DNA from: Candidatus Electronema nielsenii | GTDB taxonomy: Bacteria > Desulfobacterota > Desulfobulbia > Desulfobulbales > Desulfobulbaceae | Direction of reading: 5' to 3' | DNA length: 24,431 bases | NCBI GenBank assembly: GCA_026122915.1 | Contig: JAGIXO010000014.1 | Coordinates: 1-24,431 of the forward strand | Shown here: positions 6,249 to 15,800 of the stretch, one piece after another | Position numbering within the stretch: the stretch's first letter is position 1 | Layout of the letters: each line of letters begins with the position of its first letter | Notes under the pieces: generated by a model | What the model saw: the letters and a program-made list of their open reading frames with translations, nothing else | Told to the model about the DNA's origin: nothing | The model's database searches: none | Program-made: the position numbers and the translations under genes

Positions 6249-8189
6249 ATGCGACTGCATCGTATTATCCTTGGCGGGCTTTTTGCCTCCTTATTTTTTG
6301 GCGCATCGCTTCATGGCAAAGTCATGCCGACTGAGTTTGATGCTGGACGCAACCGGCTCATCGCCTACATGCTCAGTCATCAGTTACCTGCGCAGCATTT
6401 CAGTCACAAGCCTCTTGATACGCAGATATCCAAGGCTGCCTACGATCTTTATCTCAAGCAACTGGACCCGCGTAAACAATTTTTGCTGGCTGAGGATGTC
6501 CGTCAGTTAGACGCGCTTTCTGACAAAATCGGCGAGGAAATCGGCCAAGGCCGTATCTTATTGCCTGATGCTGGCATGAGTTTGCTCAACCGTCGGGCCG
6601 CAGAGGTTGACAAGTTAGCTGATCAACTTCTGGATGCTGGTTTTGATCCTGACCGAGTGGATTATCTCCAAACCGACCCGGAAAAGATGACCTCTCCGGC
6701 GAATGAAGATGAACTGCGTGACCGTTGGCGGCGTTCCCTCAAGCTGGAGGTAATCGACACCTATCTTGAGGAGATTGAAAAGGAAAACAAAGCACTTCAG
6801 GATAAAAAACAACCTGCTGTCAGTGTTGAAAATGCTCAAGTTGACCCGAAAATTTGGGCTGCGGCAATTGATAAAGTACGCAAAAAAACGCACCGCTACA
6901 TTGAGCGTCTGCGGAAGACTGATCAGCAAGAGCATTACAATCGCTATTTTGATGCCATTGCAAGGGCCTATGATCCGCACACCAGCTATATGGCCCCTTC
7001 CTCTAAGGAAGATTTCGACATTCACATGAGCGGTTCGCTGGAAGGAATCGGCGCACTGCTGCGGGAAGATGACGGCCATATCAAGGTGGTAAACATCATT
7101 CCTGGTAGCCCCGCAGAAGCGCAGGGCCAGCTTCAAGCTGAGGATGTTATCATGCTGTCTCAGAAAAAGACGGCGAGCCGGTCGATATCTCCGCGATGAG
7201 CATCCGTGATGCGGTCTCTCATATTCGTGGCCCCAAAGGCAGCGAGGTACGTTTGACTGTGTCTCGAGCTGACGGCACTCGGTTGGTGATCCCAATCACC
7301 CGCGATGTGGTTAAATTGGAGGATACTTACGTCAAGTCTGCTGTCCTCAAGGATAAAAAAGGCCAGAAAATAGGATACGTGCGCATTCCCAGCTTTTACC
7401 GTGATTTCTCTGATAGCAAAAAAGCAGAGGAGTCTCGTAATGTCACCGATGACACTCGCAGTGAGTTGGGTAAGCTGAAGAAAGAGGGTGTTACGGGCCT
7501 GATTCTTGATTTACGCGGTAATGGCGGCGGATCGCTCTCTGATGCGGTGGATGTGTCTGGGTTATTTTTGCCTGGCGGCCCAGTCGTACAGGTCAAAAAT
7601 GCTGAAGGCAAGATACTGATGCTGGATGACGAGGATAAAAACGTTGTCTATGACGGCCCGATGCTGGTGTTGATCAACCAGTTCGCCGCCTCAGCTTCGG
7701 AGATTCTCGCCGCCGCCCTTCAAGATTACGGTCGCGCTACCCAGCATGTTGGATTATTTGGAAACTGGCGAGCAGTATTTAGATTACTCTCTGCCTTGGG
7801 ACCAAGTAAAGTCAGTGAGCTATTCCTCTTGGAAAGGTCCCCACATGGATGTTGAGGAGGCCAAGCTGAAGAGCAGTGCGTATTTGGCATCAAACGAAAA
7901 GTTCAAAAAGATTGAGACCGAAAGCCTTCTGGCTAAGGAGCGTAAAGACAAAAGTCTCGTTCCGGTCTATCTCGCTGGAGTTTTAAAGGATCGTAAAGAA
8001 TTAGAGCGGGCCAAAAAGGAAACTGAGGCCGCCGGAGTGTTAGGTGAAGAGGATGAAGAGCCAACCAGCGACAAAAAGGAAAAAAAGACCTTAGAGCAGG
8101 AACTTGCTACTGACCCTTACACCGATTTGGCCCTCTTTCTTATGGACAGCTCTGCCGCCGTTGCGGAAAACTCAGTCGGCAAAAAATGA
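6249..8189 (+). pseudogene. tail-specific protease (Prc/CtpA, peptidase family S41), two lesions
   Basis: Three reading frames together make one Prc-like protein: signal peptide (MRLHRIILGGLFASLFFGAS), N-terminal TSP domain, PDZ-like domain (DGHIKVVNIIPGSPAEAQGQ), S41 core, and a charged C-terminus (YLETGEQYLDYSLPWD onward). Lesion 1 is a one-base loss near 7154. Adding a base after ATG restores (A)VSEKDGEPVDISAM, while as written the frame stops at 7199. Lesion 2 is an internal deletion near 7738-7746 that joins QDYGRA to LDYLETGEQ. The segment between them, normally about 60-70 residues with the catalytic Lys of a GKGTVQ motif, is gone and the frame shifts. The catalytic Ser of FAASASE remains (TCA 7691-7693). 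Without the Lys the Ser-Lys dyad cannot work. GGAG precedes the start at 6249. Intact relatives degrade misfolded or tagged periplasmic proteins. Confidence 0.85.
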
Positions 8190-8243
8190 ATTTTTCTCTT
8201 GAAATCAGTCTGCAATCATGATACAGCAAAGATTTTCAAAATG

Positions 8244-8810
8244 ATGAACCTGTCGGAAGCTCTGAAGAGCCACGAAAAGAAAATCCTTGCCTTGTGGACG
8301 GAACGGACACTGGACACCTACGTTTCGTCTGGCTTTTTCAAAAAGTCGCTCGATCCATTTGCTAATCCGGTTGGTGCTAACATCCGCGAGGGGTTGGCGC
8401 AACTCTTCCGATTGATTCTTGCTGGAGCGGATTCGCAGGAGTTCGCTGGGCCGTTAGATCAGGTTATCCGTATTCGAGCAGTTCAGCAATTCACTCCAGC
8501 TCAGGCGGTTGGCCCCATACTGGAGCTAAAATGGGTGGTACGGCAGATTTTATCCGCAGACAAGAACTGCCGCGAGCTGCTGCCGGACTTAGCTCCTTTT
8601 GACCGCGATGTGGATCGGGCGGTTTTGCAGGCTTTTGATTTGTACATGGAATGCCGGGATCGGCTGCACAAGGCACGCATTCGGGAACTGAAAAGCGGTA
8701 GCTACATTTTGACTGACTCAGGCTGTATTTCAGCCTTGATTCGAGACAATCTGCGAGAGGTCGCGCAGACTGCACAAACAACAGAGGGCAGCGCAGCGGA
8801 AAAAGCATAG
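8244..8810 (+). CDS. RsbRD-N-terminal-domain protein preceding dsrM
   Basis: This 188-residue soluble protein matches the RsbRD_N-type sensor domain: MNLSEALKSHEKKILALW, then LDPFANPVGANIREGLAQL, then QQFTPAQAVGPILELKWVV. Such domains sit at the front of RsbR/RsbT-antagonist proteins of stressosome-like pathways. Here the domain stands alone, with no STAS domain. From memory, similar genes occur just before dsrMK in other sulfate reducers, so a role in sensing or regulating the Dsr membrane complex is an inference. Tandem ATGs lie at 8241 and 8244; 8244 matches the family start. TTG 8199 is a longer in-frame option. No strong Shine-Dalgarno is visible. The gene ends 65 nt before dsrM, probably in one operon. 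Confidence 0.75.
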   Translation: MNLSEALKSHEKKILALWTERTLDTYVSSGFFKKSLDPFANPVGANIREGLAQLFRLILAGADSQEFAGPLDQVIRIRAVQQFTPAQAVGPILELKWVVRQILSADKNCRELLPDLAPFDRDVDRAVLQAFDLYMECRDRLHKARIRELKSGSYILTDSGCISALIRDNLREVAQTAQTTEGSAAEKA

Positions 8811-8875
8811 GAATATGCTTTTATATAGGAGTTTGACCACATTTATCTTTCAAAACTTGCAAAGAGGAGTGATCA

Positions 8876-9892
8876 ATGAAGTACACCTTACCCTTAGCTG
8901 CGGTCATCGCGCTTGCGTTGATTGCGTGGATAGGGTCCGCGATTCCTGGGATGCAATACCTGTTTGGCGTTGCTGTGCCCTACGCGGCCCTGCTGCTCTT
9001 TGTCGGCGGCTTCTGCTGGCGTGTCCTCTATTGGGCCAAATCGCCGGTGCCGTTCCGCATCCCCACCACCTGCGGGCAGGGCTTTTCCATGCCGTGGGTG
9101 AAGCGGGACAAGTTCGAGGCCCCGGTCAGCACCGGCGAAGTGCTGGGCAGGATGTTCATGGAGATCGTCTTCTTCCGCTCCCTCTGGCGCAACACCAAGA
9201 CCACCATCAAACCCGGCCCTGAGCTGACCTACAGCTCCACCCGCTGGCTCTGGCTTTTCGGCATTCTGTTCCATTACAGCATGTTGGTGATTCTACTCCG
9301 GCATCTGCGCCTCTTTGTCGGATCGGAGCTGTTCTTCGTTACGGCGTTGGAGTACCTGGACGGCTTCACCCTCAATCCCACCCCGGAGCTGTCGCTCTAC
9401 GTCACCGACGCGCTGATCCTTGTCGGCCTGATCGCCCTGCTGGCCCGCCGTTTCCTGATCAAAACGGTGAACTACATCTCCTTGGCCAACGACTACTTCC
9501 CGCTCTTCCTTCTGATCGGCATTGCCCTCACCGGCATCCTGATGCGCTACTTCCTCCGCTCTGGCGTGGACATTGTGGCCATCAAGCAGCTTGCACTTGG
9601 CCTGACCACCTTTCAACCTGTCGTGCCTGCTGGTATTGCCTCCATCTTTTACATACACCTGTTCTTAGTCTCCTGTCTGCTGGCCTACTTCCCCTTCTCC
9701 AAGCTGATGCACATGGGCGGAGTTTTCCTCAGCCCGACCCGCAATCTGGCCAACGACAGCAGAATGCGGCGGCACATCAATCCGTGGAACCCGGACATCA
9801 GACCGCATTCCTATGCGTCCTATGAGGATGAGTTCCGGGCGGACATGATCGAGCAGGGCATCCCGGTTGACAAAGAACTGCCGCAAGGCTGA
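8876..9892 (+). CDS. dsrM: DsrM, cytochrome b subunit of the DsrMKJ(OP) complex
   Basis: This is an integral membrane di-heme b-type cytochrome of the NarI-like family. It exchanges electrons with menaquinone and passes them to DsrK. The 338-residue protein has hydrophobic segments at about 5-22, 29-50, 124-146, 176-192, 207-225 and 250-275. Candidate heme-ligand histidines lie in HYSMLVILLRH (133, 143) and HLFLVSCLLAYFPFSKLMH (261, 279). The C-terminal tail (about 285-338) is polar and likely cytoplasmic. GAGGAG lies 7 nt before the ATG. It is followed by dsrK after 30 nt. Similarity along the full length and the dsrK/dsrJ neighbours make the call secure. Confidence 0.95.
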   Translation: MKYTLPLAAVIALALIAWIGSAIPGMQYLFGVAVPYAALLLFVGGFCWRVLYWAKSPVPFRIPTTCGQGFSMPWVKRDKFEAPVSTGEVLGRMFMEIVFFRSLWRNTKTTIKPGPELTYSSTRWLWLFGILFHYSMLVILLRHLRLFVGSELFFVTALEYLDGFTLNPTPELSLYVTDALILVGLIALLARRFLIKTVNYISLANDYFPLFLLIGIALTGILMRYFLRSGVDIVAIKQLALGLTTFQPVVPAGIASIFYIHLFLVSCLLAYFPFSKLMHMGGVFLSPTRNLANDSRMRRHINPWNPDIRPHSYASYEDEFRADMIEQGIPVDKELPQG

Positions 9893-9922
9893 CGAATAAC
9901 AGGTGGACAAGGGACTATCACA

Positions 9923-11554
9923 ATGGCCGTTATAAAAAAAGATGAGCTGGCGCGGAGCGTGGTCGAAGACCCGACCCTGATGACCGGCTCCATGCCGGAC
10001 AAAGACTGGACGGAAATCCCGGCGGTGTTCAAGCCGGGCAACTACGCCTATACGACCAAGCCGGAAAAGCTGGAGTATCTCAACAGCCAGCAGGGTGTGA
10101 GCTTCCCCAACGCCCGCGCTTGGAACCCGGAAGACGAGGATTGGAAGCTACCGCCGAATTGGAAAGAAATCATCATCAAAGGGCTGGCCGACCGGCTTGA
10201 CCGCTTCCGCTCTCTGAAGATATTTATGGATTGCTGCGTCCGCTGCGGAGCCTGTGCGGATAAGTGCCACTTCTTCCTCGGCACTGGCGATCCAAAAAAC
10301 ATGCCGGTGCTGCGGGCCGAATTGCTGCGCTCGGTTTACCGCCAGGAGTTCACCTTGGCAGGCAAGCTGCTCGGCAAGATGGCGGGCGGGCGCGAGATGA
10401 CTGTCGGTGTGCTGAAAGAATGGTTCATGTACGCCTACCAGTGTACCGAATGCCGCCGCTGCTCAGTCTTCTGCCCTTACGGCATTGATACTGCCGAGAT
10501 CACCATGATGCTGCGCGAGCTGCTGCATCTGGTTGGCTGCGGCATCAACTGGGCGATGGAGCCGGTTTCCAACTCCAACCGCACCGGCAACCACATGGGC
10601 CTGACCCCGCAGGCCTTCAAGGGCAATGTCGAGTTCCTTTGCGATGACATCGAGAACCTGACCGGCGTGCGGGTCAACCCGACCTTTAACCGCAAGGGCG
10701 CGGAGGTGCTGTTCATCACTCCGTCTGCGGATGTCTTTGCCGAGCCGGGCATCTTCACCTGCATGGGCTACATGCTCTTGTTTGAGGCCATCGGCTTGGA
10801 CTACACCTGGTCAACCTACGCTTCAGAAGGCGGCAACTTCGGCCTCTTCACCTCCAACGAGATGATGAAGAAGCTGAACGCCAAGATGTACGCCGAGGCC
10901 AAGCGTCTCGGTGTGAAGTGGATACTTGGCGGCGAGTGCGGCCACATGTGGCGCGTCATTCATCAGTACATGGACACCATGAACGGCCCGACGGATTTCC
11001 TTGAAGTGCCGAAATCGCCCGCAACCGGCACGGTCTTTGAGAATGCGGCCTCGACCAAGATGGTGCATATCAGCGAATTCACCGCTGACCTGATCAAGCA
11101 TGGCAAGATCAAGTTAGACAAAAGCCGCAACGCCCATGTCAAGGCCACCTTCCACGATTCCTGCAACCCGGCACGGGCGATGGGAATGCTGGAGGAGCCG
11201 CGCTACATCCTCAACAACGTGCTGGAACAGTGGTACGAAATGCCGGAGAACACCATCCGCGAGAAGACCTTCTGCTGCGGCTCTGGCACTGCCCTGAACA
11301 CGGAAGAAATCATGGAGCTGCGGATGCGGGCCGGTCTGCCAAGGGCCAACGCGGTCAAGCATGTCTATGACAAACACGGCATCAATACCTTGGCCTGCGT
11401 CTGCGCTATTGATCGCGCCACCCTCAGTACCTTGATGGATTACTGGATACCGGGCGTGAGCGTGGCCGGTGTGAGCGAGCTGGTAGGCAACGCCTTGGTG
11501 ATCGAAGGCGAAAACAGACAGGAACTTACTGAGGGTCTGCGGACTCTTCTGTAA
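9923..11554 (+). CDS. dsrK: DsrK, HdrD-like iron-sulfur subunit
   Basis: DsrK is the cytoplasmic-side catalytic subunit of the Dsr membrane complex. It resembles heterodisulfide reductase HdrD and is thought to act on the DsrC trisulfide or disulfide. The 543-residue protein has two [4Fe-4S] ferredoxin motifs: CVRCGACADKC (105-115) and CTECRRCSVFCP (174-185). It also has a CCG-type domain for a special [4Fe-4S] centre: Cys414 (HDSCNPAR), CCG at 451-453, and ACVCAIDR (491-498). The last motif has CVC followed by AID rather than CxxC. As I recall this is usual for DsrK of sulfate reducers and not a defect. Spacing is 30 nt from dsrM and 22 nt to dsrJ, indicating one operon. Confidence 0.96.
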   Translation: MAVIKKDELARSVVEDPTLMTGSMPDKDWTEIPAVFKPGNYAYTTKPEKLEYLNSQQGVSFPNARAWNPEDEDWKLPPNWKEIIIKGLADRLDRFRSLKIFMDCCVRCGACADKCHFFLGTGDPKNMPVLRAELLRSVYRQEFTLAGKLLGKMAGGREMTVGVLKEWFMYAYQCTECRRCSVFCPYGIDTAEITMMLRELLHLVGCGINWAMEPVSNSNRTGNHMGLTPQAFKGNVEFLCDDIENLTGVRVNPTFNRKGAEVLFITPSADVFAEPGIFTCMGYMLLFEAIGLDYTWSTYASEGGNFGLFTSNEMMKKLNAKMYAEAKRLGVKWILGGECGHMWRVIHQYMDTMNGPTDFLEVPKSPATGTVFENAASTKMVHISEFTADLIKHGKIKLDKSRNAHVKATFHDSCNPARAMGMLEEPRYILNNVLEQWYEMPENTIREKTFCCGSGTALNTEEIMELRMRAGLPRANAVKHVYDKHGINTLACVCAIDRATLSTLMDYWIPGVSVAGVSELVGNALVIEGENRQELTEGLRTLL

Positions 11555-11576
11555 GCCAGCAACGGAGGATATTTCA

Positions 11577-11960
11577 ATGTACGACAGCGGCAAAATCATT
11601 CCGGGACTGGCGGTCTTTGTTCTTCTGATCACCTTCCCCATCTGGTACAACAAGCTTGTTTGCAATGTTGGAGCAGCTCCGGCCAAGGATCCCAACTTGT
11701 CCAAGGAGATGCTGCAAGGTGCCAGCTTCCCGAACGGCCAAAGCCATCCGCCTGCGGAGGAAATGCGGGCCAAGCACATGGAGGTGCTGCAAGGCATCCA
11801 CGTCACTGCCAAGGGCTATAATGCGGCCAAGGACGGGCAGAAGCCGACCATGAGCTGCTTGATGTGCCACGGCGGCAGCAAAGAGCAGTTTTGCGACAGC
11901 TGCCATGCTTACGCCTCGGTGAAAACGCCGGACTGCTGGGCCTGCCACACCAAGCCGTAA
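11577..11960 (+). CDS. dsrJ: DsrJ, membrane-anchored triheme cytochrome c
   Basis: DsrJ is the periplasmic triheme cytochrome c of the Dsr complex. The 127-residue protein has an N-terminal membrane anchor (about 8-22) and three heme sites, CLMCH (94-98), CDSCH (106-110) and CWACH (120-124), all in the last third. HPPAEEMRAKHMEVL (57-71) supplies candidate distal histidines, and Cys29 lies just after the anchor. The His/Cys ligation described for DsrJ in other species cannot be assigned from sequence alone. GGAGG precedes the ATG at 11577. The usual dsrO and dsrP do not follow; a strong terminator does. Confidence 0.93.
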   Translation: MYDSGKIIPGLAVFVLLITFPIWYNKLVCNVGAAPAKDPNLSKEMLQGASFPNGQSHPPAEEMRAKHMEVLQGIHVTAKGYNAAKDGQKPTMSCLMCHGGSKEQFCDSCHAYASVKTPDCWACHTKP

Positions 11961-11996
11961 ACCGTGGAGGCTTTCTGAACCTCGGCCTTCCACGCC

Positions 11997-12032
11997 AGCC
12001 CCCTGATCAGAACCGGTCAGGGGGCTTTTTTT
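11997..12032 (+). terminator. strong terminator of the dsr operon
   Basis: AGCCCCCTGATC (11997-12008) pairs with GGTCAGGGGGCT (12015-12026), a 12-bp stem with one wobble and a 6-nt loop, followed by seven T's. A smaller CGTGGA/TCCACG hairpin lies just upstream (11963-11994). Confidence 0.95.
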
Positions 12033-12119
12033 ATTTCTTCTTCTGTGGTAAAATATTCTCCCTTTGCTTATCAATAAAAATGATTAAAACCATCGGCTCT
12101 AAACAAGCAAAGGTGTCCC

Positions 12120-12821
12120 ATGACCGGCAGTGAGACGCAACTCAAGCGCATCCTTGTTCTCTATTATTCCTTCAGCTCTCAGACCAAAAATTTAGTGCAA
12201 TCCATTTTGGATGGCATGGCTGAATATCAACAAGCGGAAGTGATTTGTGAGCGGATCAATCCGTCGATTCCGCAGCAGTTTCCTATCGGCACCATTCCAA
12301 AAACGGTGCATAAAATGATCGTAACCTTATTCCGCCAGCGCATCCCCATTCATCCTTTGCCAGAATATTGTTTCGAGCCATACGATCTACTTATTCTTGC
12401 AGGCCCGACGTGGTCGTACAATCCCTGCGGCCCGGTGTTGTCGTTGCTTGACCGCGATGGCCAGCGATTGTTCAATGACAAAACTGTGATTCCGGTGATT
12501 TCCTGTCGAGGATTTTGGCGAATGCACTGGTGGGGGATCAAATCGCTGCTGAAAAAAGCTGGGGCGCGAGTGCCGAACGGAATTATTTTCACCCACACCA
12601 GCAAGGAGCCGTGGCGGACTATCGGCGTATTTCTCAAGTTAGCCGGAGAAACACCAGAACGGATGTCTTGGATGAAAGACCATTATCCAAAATACGGTCA
12701 CACCCGGCAGCAGATAGACGAAGCCCGCAAATTTGGTGAAATGATTGCCAGAGCAGTGACACAAGGTGAGGAACTGGAGCGGTTAGAATTTAACACCAAG
12801 CTGGCGATTTATGAAAAGTAG
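12120..12821 (+). CDS. flavodoxin-fold NAD(P)H-type oxidoreductase
   Basis: This 233-residue cytoplasmic protein has a flavodoxin-like fold. The FMN phosphate-loop region is YYSFSSQTKNL (15-25). The later segments YDLLILAGPTWSYNPCGPV (88-106) and VIPVISCRGFWRMHWWGIKSLL correspond to the isoalloxazine-contacting loops of flavodoxin and NAD(P)H:quinone-reductase-like families. Relatives are sometimes annotated as DarA-like dialkylresorcinol condensing enzymes, a name I would not transfer without partner genes. AGGTG lies 5 nt before the ATG. The stop codon directly abuts the stop of the convergent recC gene. No catalytic substrate can be named. Confidence 0.75.
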   Translation: MTGSETQLKRILVLYYSFSSQTKNLVQSILDGMAEYQQAEVICERINPSIPQQFPIGTIPKTVHKMIVTLFRQRIPIHPLPEYCFEPYDLLILAGPTWSYNPCGPVLSLLDRDGQRLFNDKTVIPVISCRGFWRMHWWGIKSLLKKAGARVPNGIIFTHTSKEPWRTIGVFLKLAGETPERMSWMKDHYPKYGHTRQQIDEARKFGEMIARAVTQGEELERLEFNTKLAIYEK

Positions 12822-15800
12822 TCAACGCATTTGCCCTACCGCCCATATTTTTTCTGCTAACTCCTCAAACTGCTGGTCAAAGGGCGCATGGCCGCGTAAG
12901 CCGATTTCATAAGCCGGATCGTCGCCTTCGCCTTTGTGACGGAAACTGGACGACCACGCTGCCACCGCTGATTTGCCCTTGATCCAAGCCCAGCTACTTT
13001 CGGGATAAAAATGAAGCGGCTCGCAGCAACCTTGCTGAAACAGATGAATTAGTCGAGCAAGCTGGTCATGCGGATCAGATACCTCTTGGAAGCAGAGCGT
13101 CTTGTCTTTTGCCGCATGAAGCGACTGCGGTTCCACTCCAGCAGGCTGATGCAGGAGCAAAGCGATGTGATGAATCCAGAGTTCAAGTATATCTTTTGCC
13201 TTGAGACTGGCAGGCCGGAAGGTAACTCTGCCGCAACGACAAAGCGAGGTGAGTCGCCCGGTCAGTCGCACCCCGTCGATGGTCAGGCGGATTTCTACAG
13301 GCTCCACCGGATGCGAGAGCAGCCGCTTCACTTTACCGAGTAGTTCTGTCGCCTCGGTCTGTATTTTTTGGTGCAAAAGATGGCCGAAACAGCCGCCCGG
13401 TAATTCTGCTGCTGCTTGTCGCCGATGCAAGGGACAGTCAGCCTGCCTGCCGTGACGAATTTCATGCAATATTTCATCGGCTAATTGATAATTTTGGAGC
13501 TGATCAAGGGCAAACGACTCGCTTTCTGGCAGCAACACATCGGATAAATAAGCGGTGCGCAAGCCGAGTCGCTGTTCAAGGAAAAAACGTACCGGATGTT
13601 TCCAGAACCGCACGAGCTGGTTTAGATCAATCTGCCGCGCCCATTGCTCTGGCTGTGGCAAAGGGCGACTGGCGAACACCGGCACCGGTTTGCCAGAGGC
13701 GGGCAACCATTCAGCCCGATACGAGGCACTGTTCAGCTTTTTGCCGTCAAAACAGCGGCGACTGAAGGGCTGAAGTGGATGCTCCACGGTGAGCTGATCA
13801 GCAGCGGCAGTGTCCTCCGCAGTTGTCCAGCCTCGGCTGATGTAGTCACGCAGCTCTGCCACCACTACCGAAGGCGGGCGGGGCTTGTTGTCGCGCAGAT
13901 CACGCCCAGCCCAAGAAACGGCGAAATGGTAGCGAGCCGAGAGCAGAGCTTCGAGGAAAAGATAGCGGTCGTCATCGCGGCGGCTACGATCGCCCGGCCT
14001 GCGGTGTTCGGCCATCAAATCAAAGGCGGGCGGATGCTGAGAGCGTGGAAAGTCGCCGTCATTCATGCCGAGTAGCCAGATCACCTTAAAAGGCACTGAA
14101 CGCATCGGCACCATGTTGCAGAAGGTGACGCGGCCCGCAAGAAACGCCTGTCCGCCTGCTGGAGCAGTCAAAAGCTGTTGGAAATGACGACGAATAACGG
14201 CGAGGCTGATCGACTGCTCGAAGTTAGCTCGTTTACACTGTTCGGCAAAATCAGCAATACTCTGGCGGAGGAGAAGCAGACCTTCGTTGTGCTGATCAGT
14301 ACCACTGTCTAAAAACCGGTCGATCACGCGGAGAAAAAGTTTGCCCCAGCCCGCCGGAGGCAATGGGCGGCTTGTTTGTCGTCGGAGTCGCCGTAGTTCG
14401 CGGATAAATTCAGCCAAGTTGCCCAACCAATCTCCGCCTTCACTTAGGCCACCGCTGATCGGCATGATGCCCTGCCAAGGTGCGTCTAACTGCCCGGTCA
14501 GGCAGCCAAGCAGGAGCCGGTCTATCCCAGCCTCCCAGCTATGGAGCGCGTCTGCCCCGCTCCGCTGCTCCAAGCCCCAGCGAATGCCTGCGGCGGTGAT
14601 CATTTTTCGTAGCAGCGGTACCTCATCCTCAGTCAGACTGAAACGTTCGAGGATGATTGGGTTTTCCAACATCGCCGCTACTTCTGGGGCGGTGCAACGG
14701 CTGGTAACTATCGTCAGGAGGCCAAGAAAGCCCTCAAGCACCGGCTGTTCTTCGCGGCAGGATTGATCAGCAATTGACCAAGGAATACGCAACTTGCCGC
14801 CAGCCGAGCCAAAAACTCCAGCCACGGCTGGGGCATAGCGATTGATATCCGGGGCCATAACTAAAATATCCGCTGGTTTAAGCTGTGGATCAGCGGCGAA
14901 GAGATCAAGCAGGCGGTCATGCAAGACTTGAATCTCACGCATCGGACTGTGGCAACAGTGGAAACGAATGGAAGATTCCCCCGGCTTCATCGGCACTGTC
15001 TCGCCCTTACTCCGATCTCCCCGGTCGCGCAGATCAAGTATATCGCCCTGAATCTGACCGAGTAGATTGTCCTGCGGTGGGGCTTGGTAGAGGTCTTGCT
15101 CCTCGGCCATCGGATTCAATTCCATCAACAGTTTGAAAAACTCGCGACCTAATCCACCGAGTGAAGCCAAGAGTGGGTTACCGGAAGTATAGTAGCTGCT
15201 GATATCGGCAGTGCCGCGCCTGCGCCAGTTCTGCCGCTTGAGGGCAATCAGGCGTTCCGGCATAATGTCGTCCCAGACTTGGCGACAGGGGCTGAAATGG
15301 AAAACGCGGATGTCGATGTGGTGGCTAATTTTTCCAATCACTTCTATATAAGCCGGGGCCAGCGAGTTGATGCCAAAGATGCAGATTCGCTCTGGTAGGC
15401 CATCGGTGCGCAATACACCTTGGTCTGTCGCTTGCAAGAAGCGTTCCAGCACCTCGGCCCGGTGCGTACTACCACCGTCAGTCAGCTGCCGCCAGAGCTG
15501 GGCCTGCCAGTGTTCTTCCCGGCCTTTTTCCCAAGCGAGCACCATGTCGTGGCGATAAACCAAATATTGATCAAAGAGATCAGCGATCCGTCCTGCTAAC
15601 TGGAAGGCTTTGCTGCCGTCGCGGTCGTCGCGCAGATAGGCGTTGATCTCCTGCATCGAGGGCAGTTCCAGCAAGCTGTCTAATTTGGCCAATATCCGCC
15701 AGAGCAGCACTTCGCGGCTGAACTCGCGTAGGTCTGGCAATCCACCAAGGGTTTTAGCAAAGAGACTCCAGATGAAGGAGGCAGGTAGCGGAAAAGAGCT

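Noticed and set aside
7140..7200. Programmed ribosomal frameshift in the S41 protease gene
   Set aside because: The shift point is best explained by one lost base after ATG, and no slippery heptamer with a following structure is evident at that point. A second lesion with loss of a catalytic segment also argues for decay.
11393..11410. Defective CCG-domain motif in DsrK (CVCAID instead of CxxC)
   Set aside because: As I recall, DsrK proteins of sulfate reducers commonly have this form, so it is not treated as a missing residue.
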